The notes: generated by a model from the letters alone, not told the origin. 64,000 nucleotides of DNA from Falsiroseomonas tokyonensis (GCF_019024325.1 NZ_JAFNJS010000005.1:124001-188000), one strand, 5' to 3'. Positions 50,149 through 59,161 are shown, counted from the stretch's first letter. Numbers and translations: made by a program.

Positions 50149-51791
50149 CAGGCGGCCGCCGCCATCCCGGCCATGTCCCGCCCCACCGCCTCCGCCACGC
50201 GGATGCCGTCGACGCCGGCGGAGAAGATGCCGCCCGCATAGCCCGCGCCTTCGCCCGCCGGATACAGGCCGAGCGTATTGACGCTGCGGAAGCTGGCATC
50301 GCGGCGGATGCGGATGGGAGAGGAGGTGCGCGTCTCGACGCCCGTCATCACCGCCTCCGCCATGTCGAAGCCGCGGATCTGCTTGCCGAATTCCGGCAGC
50401 GCCTCCCGCATCGCCGCCACGGCGAAGTCCGGCAGGCAGGTGGTGAGGTCGGTCGGCGTCACGCCCGGCTTGTAGCTGGGCATAACGGCGCCGAGATTTG
50501 TTGAAGCGCGGCCCGCCAGAAAATCGCCGACGAGTTGCGCCGGGGCGCAGTAGTTGCTGCCGCCGGCGACGAAGGCCTTCTCTTCCCAATGCCGCTGCAG
50601 CGCGATGCCGGCCAGCGGGTCGCCCGGGTAATCGACCTCCGGCGTGATGCCGACGACGATGCCGGCATTGGCGTTGCGCTCGGCCCGCGAGTACTGGCTC
50701 ATCCCATTGGTCACCAGCCGCCCCGGCTCGCTCGCCGCGGCCACCACGGTGCCGCCTGGGCACATGCAGAAGGAATAGACCGAGCGGCCGTTAAGGCAGT
50801 GATGCACCAGCTTGTAATCCGCCGCGCCGAGGATCGGGTTGCCCGCGAAATTGCCGAAGCGCGCCCGGTCGATGATCGATTGCGGATGCTCGATCCGCAC
50901 CCCGATGGAAAACGGTTTTGCCTCGATGAAGACGCCGGCGGCCTGCAACTGGAAAAAGGTGTCGCGCGCGGAGTGGCCGATGGCGAGCACGACGTGCTGC
51001 GTCTCGATCGTCTCGCCCGCCTCCGTCACCACGCCCGCCATGCGGCGCTGTCCGTCGCGCCCGGTCTCCACCAGGAAGTCGGTGACCTTGGTGCCGAAGC
51101 GGTATTCGCCACCCAACGCCTCGATCTTCGCGCGCAGGCTTTCGACCATCGTCACCAGCCGGAAGGTGCCGATATGCGGCTTGGCAACGTAGAGGATCTC
51201 CTCCGGCGCTCCCGCCTGCACGAATTCGGTCAAGACCTTCCGGCCCAGATGCTGCGGATCTTTGATGCCGGACCACAACTTGCCATCCGAAAAAGTGCCG
51301 GCGCCGCCTTCGCCGAACTGCACATTGCTTTCGGGCGTCAGCTGGTTGCGCCGCCACAGCGCCCAGGTATCCTTGGTGCGTTCCCGCACAACCTTGCCGC
51401 GGTCCAGGATGATGGGCCGAAAACCCATCTCCGCCAGGATCAGCGCGGCGAAGATGCCGCAGGGCCCGGTGCCGATCACCACGGGGCGCTGCGGCAGTCG
51501 GGCAGGGGCCTGCGCCACGGGGCGGTAGCTGGTATCCGGCGTGCGGATCAGCGTGCGGGCCAGCAGCTTGTCGCCCGCCGCGCGCCGCAGCAGTGCCGCC
51601 TCGTCATCCACCGTGAAATCGACCGAGTAGACCAGAAGAATGGCCGACCGCTTGCGCGCATCCCAGGCGCGGCGGGCGATGGTGATGTCGCGCACCGCCT
51701 CCGCCCGCAGCCCGAGCGCCGCGCAAAGCGCCTGCTTCACCGCCCCTTCCGGGTGGTCCAGCGGCAGTTTGAGTTCGGTCAGCCTCAGCAT
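50148..51791 (-). CDS. FAD-dependent dehydrogenase, COG2509 type
   Basis: Flavoprotein (547 aa) with an N-terminal alpha/beta domain (residues 1-95) ahead of an FAD-binding core RPVVIGTGPCGIFAALILAE. Conserved stretches are FGEGGAGTFSDGKLWSGIKD, CMCPGGTVVAAASEPGRLVTN and GEGAGYAGGIFSAGVDGIRV. The family is uncharacterised, though often annotated as an electron-transfer or ubiquinone-type reductase. It forms a two-gene unit with the BaiN-like gene and lies eight bases downstream of the formaldehyde dehydrogenase stop. Confidence 0.88.
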   Translation of the reverse strand: MLRLTELKLPLDHPEGAVKQALCAALGLRAEAVRDITIARRAWDARKRSAILLVYSVDFTVDDEAALLRRAAGDKLLARTLIRTPDTSYRPVAQAPARLPQRPVVIGTGPCGIFAALILAEMGFRPIILDRGKVVRERTKDTWALWRRNQLTPESNVQFGEGGAGTFSDGKLWSGIKDPQHLGRKVLTEFVQAGAPEEILYVAKPHIGTFRLVTMVESLRAKIEALGGEYRFGTKVTDFLVETGRDGQRRMAGVVTEAGETIETQHVVLAIGHSARDTFFQLQAAGVFIEAKPFSIGVRIEHPQSIIDRARFGNFAGNPILGAADYKLVHHCLNGRSVYSFCMCPGGTVVAAASEPGRLVTNGMSQYSRAERNANAGIVVGITPEVDYPGDPLAGIALQRHWEEKAFVAGGSNYCAPAQLVGDFLAGRASTNLGAVMPSYKPGVTPTDLTTCLPDFAVAAMREALPEFGKQIRGFDMAEAVMTGVETRTSSPIRIRRDASFRSVNTLGLYPAGEGAGYAGGIFSAGVDGIRVAEAVGRDMAGMAAAA

Positions 51792-51798
51792 GGGTCCC

Positions 51799-52911
51799 TC
51801 AGTACACCACCACGGAACGGATGGACTCGCCGCGTTCCATCAGCTCGAAGCCATGGTTGATCTGATCCAGTGGCATCACATGGGTGATCAGGCTGTCGAT
51901 GTCGATCTTCCCCTGCATGTACCAGTCGACGATCTTCGGCACATCGGTCCGCCCGCGTGCGCCGCCGAAGGCCGTGCCGCGCCAGGACCGGCCGGTGACC
52001 AGCTGGAAGGGGCGCGTCGAAATCTCCTGCCCCGCGCCGGCCACGCCGATGATGATGCTCTCGCCCCAGCCGCGATGCGTGCATTCCAGCGCCTGACGCA
52101 TCACCTTCACATTGCCGATGCATTCGAAGCTGAAATCGGCGCCGCCGCCCGTCAGGTCGACGATGGCCTGCACCACCTTGTCGTGCCCCACCTCGTTCGG
52201 GTTGATGAAGTCGGTCATGCCGAACTTGCGGGCCATTTCCTGGCGCCCGTTGTTCAAGTCGATGCCGATGATCTTGTCGGCGCCCACCATGCGCGCGCCC
52301 TGGATCACGTTCAGCCCGATGCCGCCGAGTCCGAACACCGCCACATTGGCCCCGGGCCAGACCTTGGCGGTGTTGATGACGGCACCAATGCCCGTCGTCA
52401 CCCCGCAACCAATGTAGCAGATTTTCTCAAACGGCGCGTCTTCGCGAACCTTGGCGACGGCGATCTCGGGCAGGATCGTGAAATTCGCAAAGGTGCTGCA
52501 GCCCATGTAGTGCATCACGGGCGCGCCCTCGCAGCTGAAGCGGGACGTGCCGTCGGGCATCACGCCCTTGCCCTGGGTGCCACGGATGGCGGTGCACAGG
52601 TTGGACCGCTGGCTTAGGCAGGTTTTGCACTGCCGGCATTCCGGCGTGTACAGCGGAATCACATGGTCGCCCGGCTTCACGCTGGTGACGCCGGCACCCA
52701 CCTCGCGCACGATGCCCGCGCCCTCATGGCCCAGGATGGCCGGGAACAGCCCCTCCGGGTCGGCGCCGGACAGGGTGTAGAGGTCAGTGTGGCACAGGCC
52801 GGTGGCCTTCACCTCCATCAGCACCTCACCGGCCTTGGGGCCGCCGATTTCCACCTCCGTCACCGAAAGGGGCTTGCCGGCCGCCCAGGCCACTGCCGCG
52901 CGCGTCTTCAT
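51799..52911 (-). CDS. adhC: S-(hydroxymethyl)glutathione dehydrogenase / class III alcohol dehydrogenase
   Basis: Zinc alcohol dehydrogenase (370 aa) oxidising S-hydroxymethylglutathione (formaldehyde adduct) and reducing S-nitrosoglutathione. Catalytic zinc region: [20 protein letters not shown] and [12 protein letters not shown]. Structural zinc cysteines: [15 protein letters not shown]. Class III-specific: [16 protein letters not shown] and the NAD fold [20 protein letters not shown]. It heads the leftward three-gene series of redox enzymes and is divergent from a secreted-protein gene across 273 bases with no recognisable operator or RNA element. Confidence 0.95.
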   Translation of the reverse strand: MKTRAAVAWAAGKPLSVTEVEIGGPKAGEVLMEVKATGLCHTDLYTLSGADPEGLFPAILGHEGAGIVREVGAGVTSVKPGDHVIPLYTPECRQCKTCLSQRSNLCTAIRGTQGKGVMPDGTSRFSCEGAPVMHYMGCSTFANFTILPEIAVAKVREDAPFEKICYIGCGVTTGIGAVINTAKVWPGANVAVFGLGGIGLNVIQGARMVGADKIIGIDLNNGRQEMARKFGMTDFINPNEVGHDKVVQAIVDLTGGGADFSFECIGNVKVMRQALECTHRGWGESIIIGVAGAGQEISTRPFQLVTGRSWRGTAFGGARGRTDVPKIVDWYMQGKIDIDSLITHVMPLDQINHGFELMERGESIRSVVVY

Positions 52912-53184
52912 GCCATCCGCTCCGTCTGCCTTGCCCGCTGCCTATAGCATCCCGGCACGGCATCGGGAGGGGCGGCGCGGCGCCCGGGCGGGTCGAGGCT
53001 GCGCCGGCGCCACAACCGGAAGCGGCGGGGCGAGGCATCTCGCATGGCGCAAAAGCCTGGATGCGTCGCAACATATGCGGCGTGCGAGACATTCGCCGCA
53101 TGCCATGCGCCTGCCTGCATTTTCGGGACTTGCGCGACGCGAAACGAAAGGCGACACCTTGCGCAGGAGCGGGAGTTCGTGGCG

Positions 53185-54057
53185 ATGCGATTGGCGGTGC
53201 TGGCCCTGACCGGATGGTTCGCCCTCCTCGCCCCGGCCCTTGTCGCGCCTGCCCAGGCGCAGACCGGCAACCCGACCCATGACTCCCTCCTGTCCCGTAG
53301 CGAGCAGGGGCAGCGCGATGCGCTACGCAGTCTGCTGCGCACCAATGGCCTGGCCTGCGCCGAGGTGACCAACCTCTATGCCGCCGGCCTCGGGCGCGAC
53401 CGCACGGCCTATTGGGACCTGCAATGCCGGGATGGCGGGCCCTGGCGGCTGGCCCTGCCGGCGGCACGCTGGGGCGCGCCGCGGCTGTTTCCCTGCGGGA
53501 CGGCCAGTGGGCCCGCGGCCGGCGCCTGCTTCCAGCCCCTCAATACCGGCGTCGCCGCCGCCCCGCCGAGGGCGACGCGCCCGGCGGAAATCCCGCAATC
53601 CTGCCGCCAGGCCTGTTCCAGCCAGGCGCGCGCCCTGGTGAATTCCTGCCAGCAGCGCTGCGCCGATGGCAGCACCATCCAGGCCGCGATCCCGGCGCCA
53701 GGCGCCACCGCCACGGCCATCCGTGGCCGTTTCGGCTTCATCTATACGGCGGAGCCGCCCTCCACCGCCTATGGCTTCACCAGCGGCCAGACGGATCGCC
53801 TGGCAGCCAGCATGCAGGCGATTCGTGCCTGCGAGGCGATTGTTGGCCGCAACCAGTGCCGCATCACCCTCGATTTCCCGAATGCCTGCGGGGCGCTGGC
53901 CCAGGCCGTGACCGGCGCGCCCGAGCAGCTGCGCCGCACCGCGACCGGCCGCGGGCAGACCCGCGAACAGGCCGAGGCGCAGGCGCTGCAGGAATGCCGC
54001 GTGGCCGAACGCCCGGGCTCGGGCATCGTCTGCCGCATCGCCGTCTCCGGATGCTGA
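53185..54057 (+). CDS. Secreted cysteine-rich protein with DUF4189-like C-terminal domain
   Basis: Exported protein of unknown function (290 aa). The signal peptide is MRLAVLALTGWFALLAPALV, ending near APAQAQ. The C-terminal half (about residues 180-290) starts RGRFGFIYTAEPPSTAYGFT, followed by several cysteines (CEAIVGRNQCRITLDFPNAC and a final CRIAVSGC), resembling the DUF4189 pattern. An N-terminal cysteine-containing domain (SLLRTNGLACAEVTNLYAAG) resembles small secreted repeat proteins. ATG 53185 is chosen for its signal peptide and the GGAGCGGGAG site; the longer open frame is unlikely. The upstream gap 52912-53184 holds nothing else I recognise. Confidence 0.7.
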   Translation: MRLAVLALTGWFALLAPALVAPAQAQTGNPTHDSLLSRSEQGQRDALRSLLRTNGLACAEVTNLYAAGLGRDRTAYWDLQCRDGGPWRLALPAARWGAPRLFPCGTASGPAAGACFQPLNTGVAAAPPRATRPAEIPQSCRQACSSQARALVNSCQQRCADGSTIQAAIPAPGATATAIRGRFGFIYTAEPPSTAYGFTSGQTDRLAASMQAIRACEAIVGRNQCRITLDFPNACGALAQAVTGAPEQLRRTATGRGQTREQAEAQALQECRVAERPGSGIVCRIAVSGC

Positions 54058-54095
54058 ACCTCATGCCGCGCCCATTCCACGATCGGAGCCCCGCC

Positions 54096-55133
54096 ATGCG
54101 CCGCTGTCTTCTTGGCCTTCTGATGCTGTTCGGCCTGGCCGGGATGGCGGTGGCGCAAACCCCGGCAGGCGGGACGCTGGAGGCGGTGCAGCGGCGCGGG
54201 GAGCTGCGCTGCGGCGTCTTCGGCCAGCTGCCCGGCTTCTCCTCGCCCGACCTGGAAGGCGTGATGCGCGGCCTGGATGCGGATTTCTGCCGCGCCGTGG
54301 CCGCCGCCGTGCTGGGCGACCGGGACATGGTGGCCTTCGTCACCGCCAATTCGGTGGAGGCGGGCTTCGCCAATCTCGAAGCCGGCCGGGTGGACCTGCT
54401 GTCCAGCAACCTGACGGCCACGGCCATGCGCGATGCCGGGCGCAACATCGCGCCGGCCGGCGTGCTGCTCTATGACGGCCAGGCGGTGATGGTGCGGGTC
54501 GATTCCAACATCACCAGCTTCGCGCAGCTGAACGGCAAGCGCATCTGCGTCGCCGCGCCGCAGGTTGACCAGAGCTTCAACATCCTGCGCAATGCCGCGA
54601 TGCGGGCGCGGATCACCGTGGTGCCGGTGGTGACGACGCAGAGCGGCACGGCGCTGCTCGACGGCTTCAAGAATGGCAGCTGCGATGCCGTCACCGCCGA
54701 TGCCGCGGCGCTGGCCACCCTGCGCGCCACCGACATGCCCGACCCCGCCGGCGCCATGCTGCTGCCGGAGCGGCTGAGCCGCGAGCCCATCGCCCCCTTC
54801 GTGCGCGGCGGCGATGAGCGCTGGCGCCAGATCGTCACCTGGACGCTGCATGCGCTGGTGGCGGCGGAGGAGCTGGAGATCAGCAGCAGCACGCTGGATG
54901 CCGCGCTACGCTCCGACAATACCGAGGTCCGCTTCCTGATCGGCCTCGACCGCGGCCTGGGCGCGGCGCTCGGGCTGAAGGACAGCTGGGCGGCGGAGGC
55001 GATCCGCCAGGTCGGCAATTACGGCGAGATCTTCGACCGCAACCTGGGCGATGGCTCCGCCATCGGCCTCGACCGCGGCCTGTCCGATCTGTGGCGCCGC
55101 GGCGGGCTGATGTATCCCTTCCCCTTCCGGTAG
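54096..55133 (+). CDS. Amino-acid-type ABC substrate-binding protein (AapJ-like, SBP family 3)
   Basis: Periplasmic receptor (345 aa) with a signal peptide (MRRCLLGLLMLFGLAGMAVA). The mature protein starts GGTLEAVQRRGELRCGVFGQ and contains GLDADFCRAVAAAVLGDRD and FDRNLGDGSAIGLDRGLSDL, closely resembling the general L-amino acid receptor AapJ. ATG 54096 has CGGAG seven bases upstream. No AapQ/M/P partners follow; the next genes are RTX proteins, so it is an orphan receptor here, perhaps using permeases elsewhere. Confidence 0.87.
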   Translation: MRRCLLGLLMLFGLAGMAVAQTPAGGTLEAVQRRGELRCGVFGQLPGFSSPDLEGVMRGLDADFCRAVAAAVLGDRDMVAFVTANSVEAGFANLEAGRVDLLSSNLTATAMRDAGRNIAPAGVLLYDGQAVMVRVDSNITSFAQLNGKRICVAAPQVDQSFNILRNAAMRARITVVPVVTTQSGTALLDGFKNGSCDAVTADAAALATLRATDMPDPAGAMLLPERLSREPIAPFVRGGDERWRQIVTWTLHALVAAEELEISSSTLDAALRSDNTEVRFLIGLDRGLGAALGLKDSWAAEAIRQVGNYGEIFDRNLGDGSAIGLDRGLSDLWRRGGLMYPFPFR

Positions 55134-55164
55134 GTCGGTCATCCGGCCTTCGATCCTGCGCCGC

Positions 55165-55186
55165 GAGGCTGGCCATAGCCAGCCTC
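55165..55186 (+). terminator. Hairpin after the amino-acid receptor gene
   Basis: GAGGCTGGC-CATA-GCCAGCCTC is a perfect nine-base-pair stem with a four-base loop, 32 bases past the stop. It lacks a T-run, so it may be a Rho-dependent or processing/stability hairpin rather than a classical intrinsic terminator. It separates the receptor from the small RTX gene. Confidence 0.55.
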
Positions 55187-55271
55187 TCTGACCGCCAGAG
55201 GAAGCTTCGTCTTCCCTGGCCCGGCCGGTAGCGCCAGGATCCGATGGTAGGCCGGGAGCGGGATTGGAAGG

Positions 55272-55811
55272 ATGCAGCCGAAGCCAAAGCTTGAACTGGA
55301 TGTGGCTGCGCTGGCGCAGGTGACCGGCGGCGCGCAGGTGACCGGCGGCGCGGGCAATGACAGCCTCCTCGGCAGCCATTGGCAAGACACGGTCTTCGGC
55401 GGGGCAGGCGACGATTCCATCTCCACTGGCGCCGGCGAGGACTACATCGCCGGCGGCAGCGGCGACGACACCATCAATTCGGGTCTTTTCGACAGGAACG
55501 ACGACACCGTCGTGGGCGGCCTTGGCGACGACACGCTCGTCTGGGCCCCGCATGGCGGGGGGGACAGCTTTGAAGGCGGTTCGGGCCACGACACCGTCCG
55601 GGTGCTGACGCCGAGCCAATTCGGCATGGAACACTTCCTCCGCGGCTTCAGCGTGGACGGCATGATGCTCCTGGTCATGAAGGTCGAGGGCAACCAGGTG
55701 ACCTTCACGGACCGCCAGGGCAATCCGGCCAGCGTCAGCGGCAGCCTGACCACGGAATACGGCGTGCTGAACTTCACCGGCGTCGAACGCTTCGAATTCG
55801 TCCCCCTCTGA
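55272..55811 (+). CDS. Small RTX (hemolysin-type calcium-binding repeat) protein
   Basis: Acidic glycine-rich protein (179 aa) with about five nonapeptide repeats of the GGxGxDxLx type between residues 24 and 85 (GGAGNDSLLG, FGGAGDDSIS, AGGSGDDTIN, VGGLGDDTLV, EGGSGHDTVR). These form a Ca-binding parallel beta-roll. No signal peptide is present, as usual for type I secreted proteins, and the C-terminus ends FEFVPL. The start region begins MQPKPKLELDVAALAQVTGG and contains an exact 18-bp tandem duplication. The ribosome site GGAAGG abuts the ATG. It faces the RTX protease gene convergently. Confidence 0.82.
   Translation: MQPKPKLELDVAALAQVTGGAQVTGGAGNDSLLGSHWQDTVFGGAGDDSISTGAGEDYIAGGSGDDTINSGLFDRNDDTVVGGLGDDTLVWAPHGGGDSFEGGSGHDTVRVLTPSQFGMEHFLRGFSVDGMMLLVMKVEGNQVTFTDRQGNPASVSGSLTTEYGVLNFTGVERFEFVPL
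55317..55352 (+). repeat. 18-bp perfect tandem duplication in the small RTX gene
   Basis: Two identical 18-base units at 55317-55334 and 55335-55352 encode QVTGGA twice, just before the first calcium-binding repeat. The frame is preserved. It shows the repeat-expansion tendency of RTX genes. Confidence 0.9.
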
Positions 55812-55834
55812 CGGCCCTGAAGCACTATCCAACG

Positions 55835-55849
55835 ACGCTGAATCAGCGT
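55835..55849. repeat. 15-bp perfect palindrome between the two RTX genes
   Basis: ACGCTGA-A-TCAGCGT is a perfect inverted repeat with a single central base, 24 bases after the small RTX stop. Its local composition is more AT-rich than the surroundings. It might be a protein-binding site, part of a terminator pair, or the end of a degraded repeat element. Confidence 0.5.
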
Positions 55850-55882
55850 TGCCGGCTAGTGTTTAGAAACAATGGTTTCTGG

Positions 55883-55919
55883 AGCACGAGATCCGTCCAA
55901 CTGGACGGATTGTGCTTTT
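55883..55919 (+). terminator. Rho-independent terminator between convergent RTX genes
   Basis: An inner perfect stem ATCCGTCC-AACT-GGACGGAT is extended by an outer AGCAC/GTGCT pairing with a small internal bulge and is followed by TTTT. It lies 71 bases after the small RTX stop and 13 bases before the protease stop. It is the only classical intrinsic terminator I found at a convergent junction in this window. Confidence 0.7.
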
Positions 55920-55932
55920 AGGCCCCGGGGGT

Positions 55933-58350
55933 TCAGCCGATCAGCAGATCGGCCAGCACCAGTGTCGGCGCGCCCACCAGCAGCGCCAGCGCCACCGGCG
56001 CGGCGGAACCGCCGCCATCGATGTCATGCGAGAGCAGGCCGGTGGCGCGGTCATAGACGATGCGCTCCGTGCCCAGCTCCTCGCCTTCATAGGCGAAGCG
56101 CACCTTGCCCATCCGGCCCTCCGGCAGGCCGGTGCCGGTCAGCAGGATGCGGTCCTCGCCGGTGGTGAAGTCCAGGATCCGGTCTATCCGGGCGCCACGC
56201 GGCTCCAGCACGAAAAGATCCCGCCCGGTCCCGCCGGTCAGCGCATCGCTGCCGGCGCCGCCTTCCAGCCGGTCATTGCCATCGCCGCCGAGCAGCCGGT
56301 CCACGCCATCCCGGCCGAACAGCCAGTCGTCGCCCGCCTGGCCGAGCAGCACATCGCCCAGGTCGCTGCCGGCCAGGGTATCGGCCATGGCGGAGCCCCA
56401 GATATGCTCGATGCCCTGCAGCACGTCGCCCTGGGCCTCCCCGGTGTTGAGCGAGGGGGTCAGAAGGTCCAGCCGCACCTGCGTGGTATAGACCACCCGA
56501 TCCAGCCCGGCGCCGCCCACCAGCAGGTCTCCGCCGGCGCCGCCGGTCAGCACGTCGTCGCCATCGCCGCCCAGCAGCGTATCGGCGCCGGCATAGCCGA
56601 ACAGCCGGTCCTTGCCGCGCATCCCCTCCAGCCGGTTGTCGGCGGCATTGCCGCGCAGGATGTCGTTGCCGTCGCCGCCGATCGCATCCTCGATCAGCGT
56701 GCCTGCGCCGATGGTCAAGCTCTCGCCGGCGATCGTGCTGATGAAGCCGGGGCGAAGGTCGATGAGCAGCGGCCCGGTGGTGGCGGCGGCATTCAGCAGG
56801 TCGTGCCCCGCCGCATCGGTCAGCAGATTGCGCCCATCCTGCCCCGCCAGGCCGGCGAAGGCATCGGTATAGATATAATGGTCGTCCGCGCTGTCCGCCG
56901 CGCCGAAGAGGCCGAGGTCCAGGCTGCGCACTGTCAGCGGCGCGCCGGCCCGCTCGTCCCGGATCTCCACCCGCCAGGTCCCGGTGGCGGATTCGCCCCG
57001 GAAGCCGGCGGCGCCGAAGGTCCAGGGCTTGTAAATGACGCTGCCGCCGCTGTTCGGCGCCAGGTCCATGCGCGTGCCATCCGGCGAGACCAGCCGGATA
57101 TCGACCTGGGAGGCGATGCCGGAGACGATGTCGGCACGCAGCGAGACCTGCTCCACCCGCATCGCGCCGGTGATCTCGAAGCTGAAGCTGAAGCCCATTG
57201 GATCATTGTCCGGCACCACTTGGCTGCCGCGCCAGTTCGCGGCCAGGGTCATCTCGTTGGCGGAGGTCCGGGCCGGCGCCCGCCACGTCTCGGCCAGGCG
57301 CACCGCGGCATGGGCATCGACTAGGCCGAAGCCATAGTCGTTGGAGAAGTGCATCCCGCCGCCGTTCCAGTCCCCGGCGCCGTTGATGCGCCAGGGGTTC
57401 TGCTCGGGCGAAGTCGGGCTGCCGCCGATCGCATGGCCGGCATGGCGGGCGCTGAGCGCCAGTATGTCCTGCACGTCGCGCCAGCCGAGGTCGGGATTGG
57501 CCTCCAGCATCAGCGCCACGACGCCCGCCACCAGCGGCCCGCTGGTGGAGGTGCCGCCGAAGCCGCCGAACCAGTCGCCGCCGCCATAGCCGGCCGGGCC
57601 GGTGCGGTCGGTGGTCGTGATATCGCCGGCGAAACTGGCCGAGGAGGGCGCGACGACCAGAAGCGCGGCGGAGGGATTGGAATAGCGCGCCACCTCGCCG
57701 TCCTTCCCCACCGCACCGACCGCGATGACGAAGCGGCTGGCGGCGATGCCGGACATGTTCGCATCCGCCTCCGGCCCGCCGCGCCGGTCATTGCCGGAAC
57801 TGACGACGGAGACGGTGCCGAGCCCATCCCGGCCTTCGACGACCGAATGCGCCAGCCCCTCATGCATGCGCGTCCAGCCAGAGCTTTCCGACCCGGCGGT
57901 GAAGGGAAAGGACAGCGCCCAGACATGGGCTGCGACATCGAAGCGGGACAGTGCGTCGAAGACATCGTCCACCCGAGTCTGGCCATGCAGGCCGGTGTCA
58001 TTGGCCAGGATGGGCAGCTGGGTGATCCGCGCATCATAGGCGACGCCGACCGAGCCGATGCCGTTGCGCGCCGCGGCGATCAGCCCCGCCGTCGCCGTGC
58101 CGTGGTTGGAGGAGGCATCGGGCAGCCGCACCGGGTCGTCCGGCAGTTCCAGGCTGGCATCGTAGTTGGGGGCGAGGTCGGGATGCGTGGCCTCGATCGA
58201 GGTATCGATGACGGCGATGCGCACGCCGCGCCCGGTATAATCCGCCCAGGCGGGCAGCACATTCAGATCGACCGTGCCCAGCGCGCTGCCGTCGAGGTGC
58301 CATTGATCCGCGAAAAGCGGATCGCTGGGCCGCGTGCTGCTGCCGCTCAT
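55933..58350 (-). CDS. Subtilisin-family serine protease with P-domain and RTX repeats
   Basis: Secreted calcium-dependent protease (805 aa). The S8 domain carries the catalytic triad Asp49 (IAVIDTSIEATHPDL), His83 (SSNHGTATAGLIA) and Ser270 (FGGTSTSGPLVAG), with oxyanion Asn187 in SSGN. A proprotein-convertase P/Homo-B-like domain follows (about residues 375-500, FSFEITGAMRVEQVSLRADI). A C-terminal RTX region (about 555-740) has roughly a dozen GGxGxDxLx units. There is no N-terminal signal peptide; the hydrophobic end LLVGAPTLVLADLLIG resembles a type I secretion signal. No ABC/MFP secretion genes are in the window. Start MSGSSTRPSDPLFADQW follows a GGGAGAAA site. Confidence 0.88.
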   Translation of the reverse strand: MSGSSTRPSDPLFADQWHLDGSALGTVDLNVLPAWADYTGRGVRIAVIDTSIEATHPDLAPNYDASLELPDDPVRLPDASSNHGTATAGLIAAARNGIGSVGVAYDARITQLPILANDTGLHGQTRVDDVFDALSRFDVAAHVWALSFPFTAGSESSGWTRMHEGLAHSVVEGRDGLGTVSVVSSGNDRRGGPEADANMSGIAASRFVIAVGAVGKDGEVARYSNPSAALLVVAPSSASFAGDITTTDRTGPAGYGGGDWFGGFGGTSTSGPLVAGVVALMLEANPDLGWRDVQDILALSARHAGHAIGGSPTSPEQNPWRINGAGDWNGGGMHFSNDYGFGLVDAHAAVRLAETWRAPARTSANEMTLAANWRGSQVVPDNDPMGFSFSFEITGAMRVEQVSLRADIVSGIASQVDIRLVSPDGTRMDLAPNSGGSVIYKPWTFGAAGFRGESATGTWRVEIRDERAGAPLTVRSLDLGLFGAADSADDHYIYTDAFAGLAGQDGRNLLTDAAGHDLLNAAATTGPLLIDLRPGFISTIAGESLTIGAGTLIEDAIGGDGNDILRGNAADNRLEGMRGKDRLFGYAGADTLLGGDGDDVLTGGAGGDLLVGGAGLDRVVYTTQVRLDLLTPSLNTGEAQGDVLQGIEHIWGSAMADTLAGSDLGDVLLGQAGDDWLFGRDGVDRLLGGDGNDRLEGGAGSDALTGGTGRDLFVLEPRGARIDRILDFTTGEDRILLTGTGLPEGRMGKVRFAYEGEELGTERIVYDRATGLLSHDIDGGGSAAPVALALLVGAPTLVLADLLIG

Positions 58351-58460
58351 CCTGTCGTTTCTCCCTTTTCCGGAATGAAAACGCGATCCTGGGGCGCTGG
58401 CAATCGAGGGGGTGAAGGCCGTGCTTTACGCCGGGCAGGTCGGCGCGGCACAAGCGCGTG

Positions 58461-59156
58461 ATGCCCCGCCGGAGCCAGAACCTCGCCCCCCCGCCGCCGC
58501 GCCCGACCCGGGCCGAGGCCATCGCCGCCAGCCTGGCCGAGGATATCGTCACCGGCCGGCTGAAGCCCGGCACGCCGCTGGACGAGGTCGGCCTGGCGCG
58601 GATGCATGGCAGCAGCCGCACCCCGGTGCGGGAGGCGCTGCGCCAGCTGGCCCCCACCGGCCTGGTGCAGGTCGCACCCCGCCGCGGCGCCGTGGTGGCG
58701 ATTCCGGATGCCACGCAGCTGGCCGAGATGTTTCTGGTGATGGCGGAGCTGGAGGCGATGGCGGCCGCGCTCGCGGCCCTGGCGATGACGCCGGAGCAGC
58801 GGCGGGGGCTGGAGGGCCAGCATGCGGCCATGGCATCCATGGTGCGGGCGGGCGATGTCGCCGCCTATCGCGCCGCCAATGTAGCCTTCCACCACCTGCT
58901 CTATCTCGGCGCGCAGAATGGCTATCTCGGCGAGTTGGCCACCGCGACGCGACGGCGCCTGGCGCCCTTCCGGGCCGCGCAGCTGGAGGCGCCGGACCGG
59001 CTTCGGCGGTCGCATGAGGAGCATGGGGAGATCGTCACCGCGATCCAGCGCGGCGATGCTGCGGGGGCGGCGGCGCGGATCCGCGCGCATATCGGGCTGA
59101 CCGAGCGGACCTGGGCGGCGATGGCGGAGGCGCTGCGGCGTCCGGCTGCTGCCTGA
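58461..59156 (+). CDS. GntR-family transcriptional regulator (FadR/FCD subgroup)
   Basis: Regulator (231 aa) with an N-terminal winged helix (AEAIAASLAEDIVTGRLKPG, then ARMHGSSRTPVREALRQL) and an all-helical FCD effector domain containing metal-ligand-like histidines (VAFHHLLYLGAQNG, and SHEEHGEIVTAIQRGDAAGA). A GTG directly before the ATG (58458) is an alternative start. It precedes the allophanate hydrolase/importer operon on the same strand and is likely its regulator, with a ureido or carboxylate compound as effector (inference). Confidence 0.9.
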   Translation: MPRRSQNLAPPPPRPTRAEAIAASLAEDIVTGRLKPGTPLDEVGLARMHGSSRTPVREALRQLAPTGLVQVAPRRGAVVAIPDATQLAEMFLVMAELEAMAAALAALAMTPEQRRGLEGQHAAMASMVRAGDVAAYRAANVAFHHLLYLGAQNGYLGELATATRRRLAPFRAAQLEAPDRLRRSHEEHGEIVTAIQRGDAAGAAARIRAHIGLTERTWAAMAEALRRPAAA

Positions 59157-59161
59157 TTTGC

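Noticed and set aside
53412-54095. Long frame leading into the amino-acid receptor
   Set aside because: It overlaps the DUF4189-like gene in another frame; the receptor signal peptide begins at 54096.
56200-56700. Tandem repeats in the protease gene as a mobile or CRISPR-like array
   Set aside because: They are degenerate codons of RTX calcium-binding nonapeptides and not DNA repeats with unique spacers.
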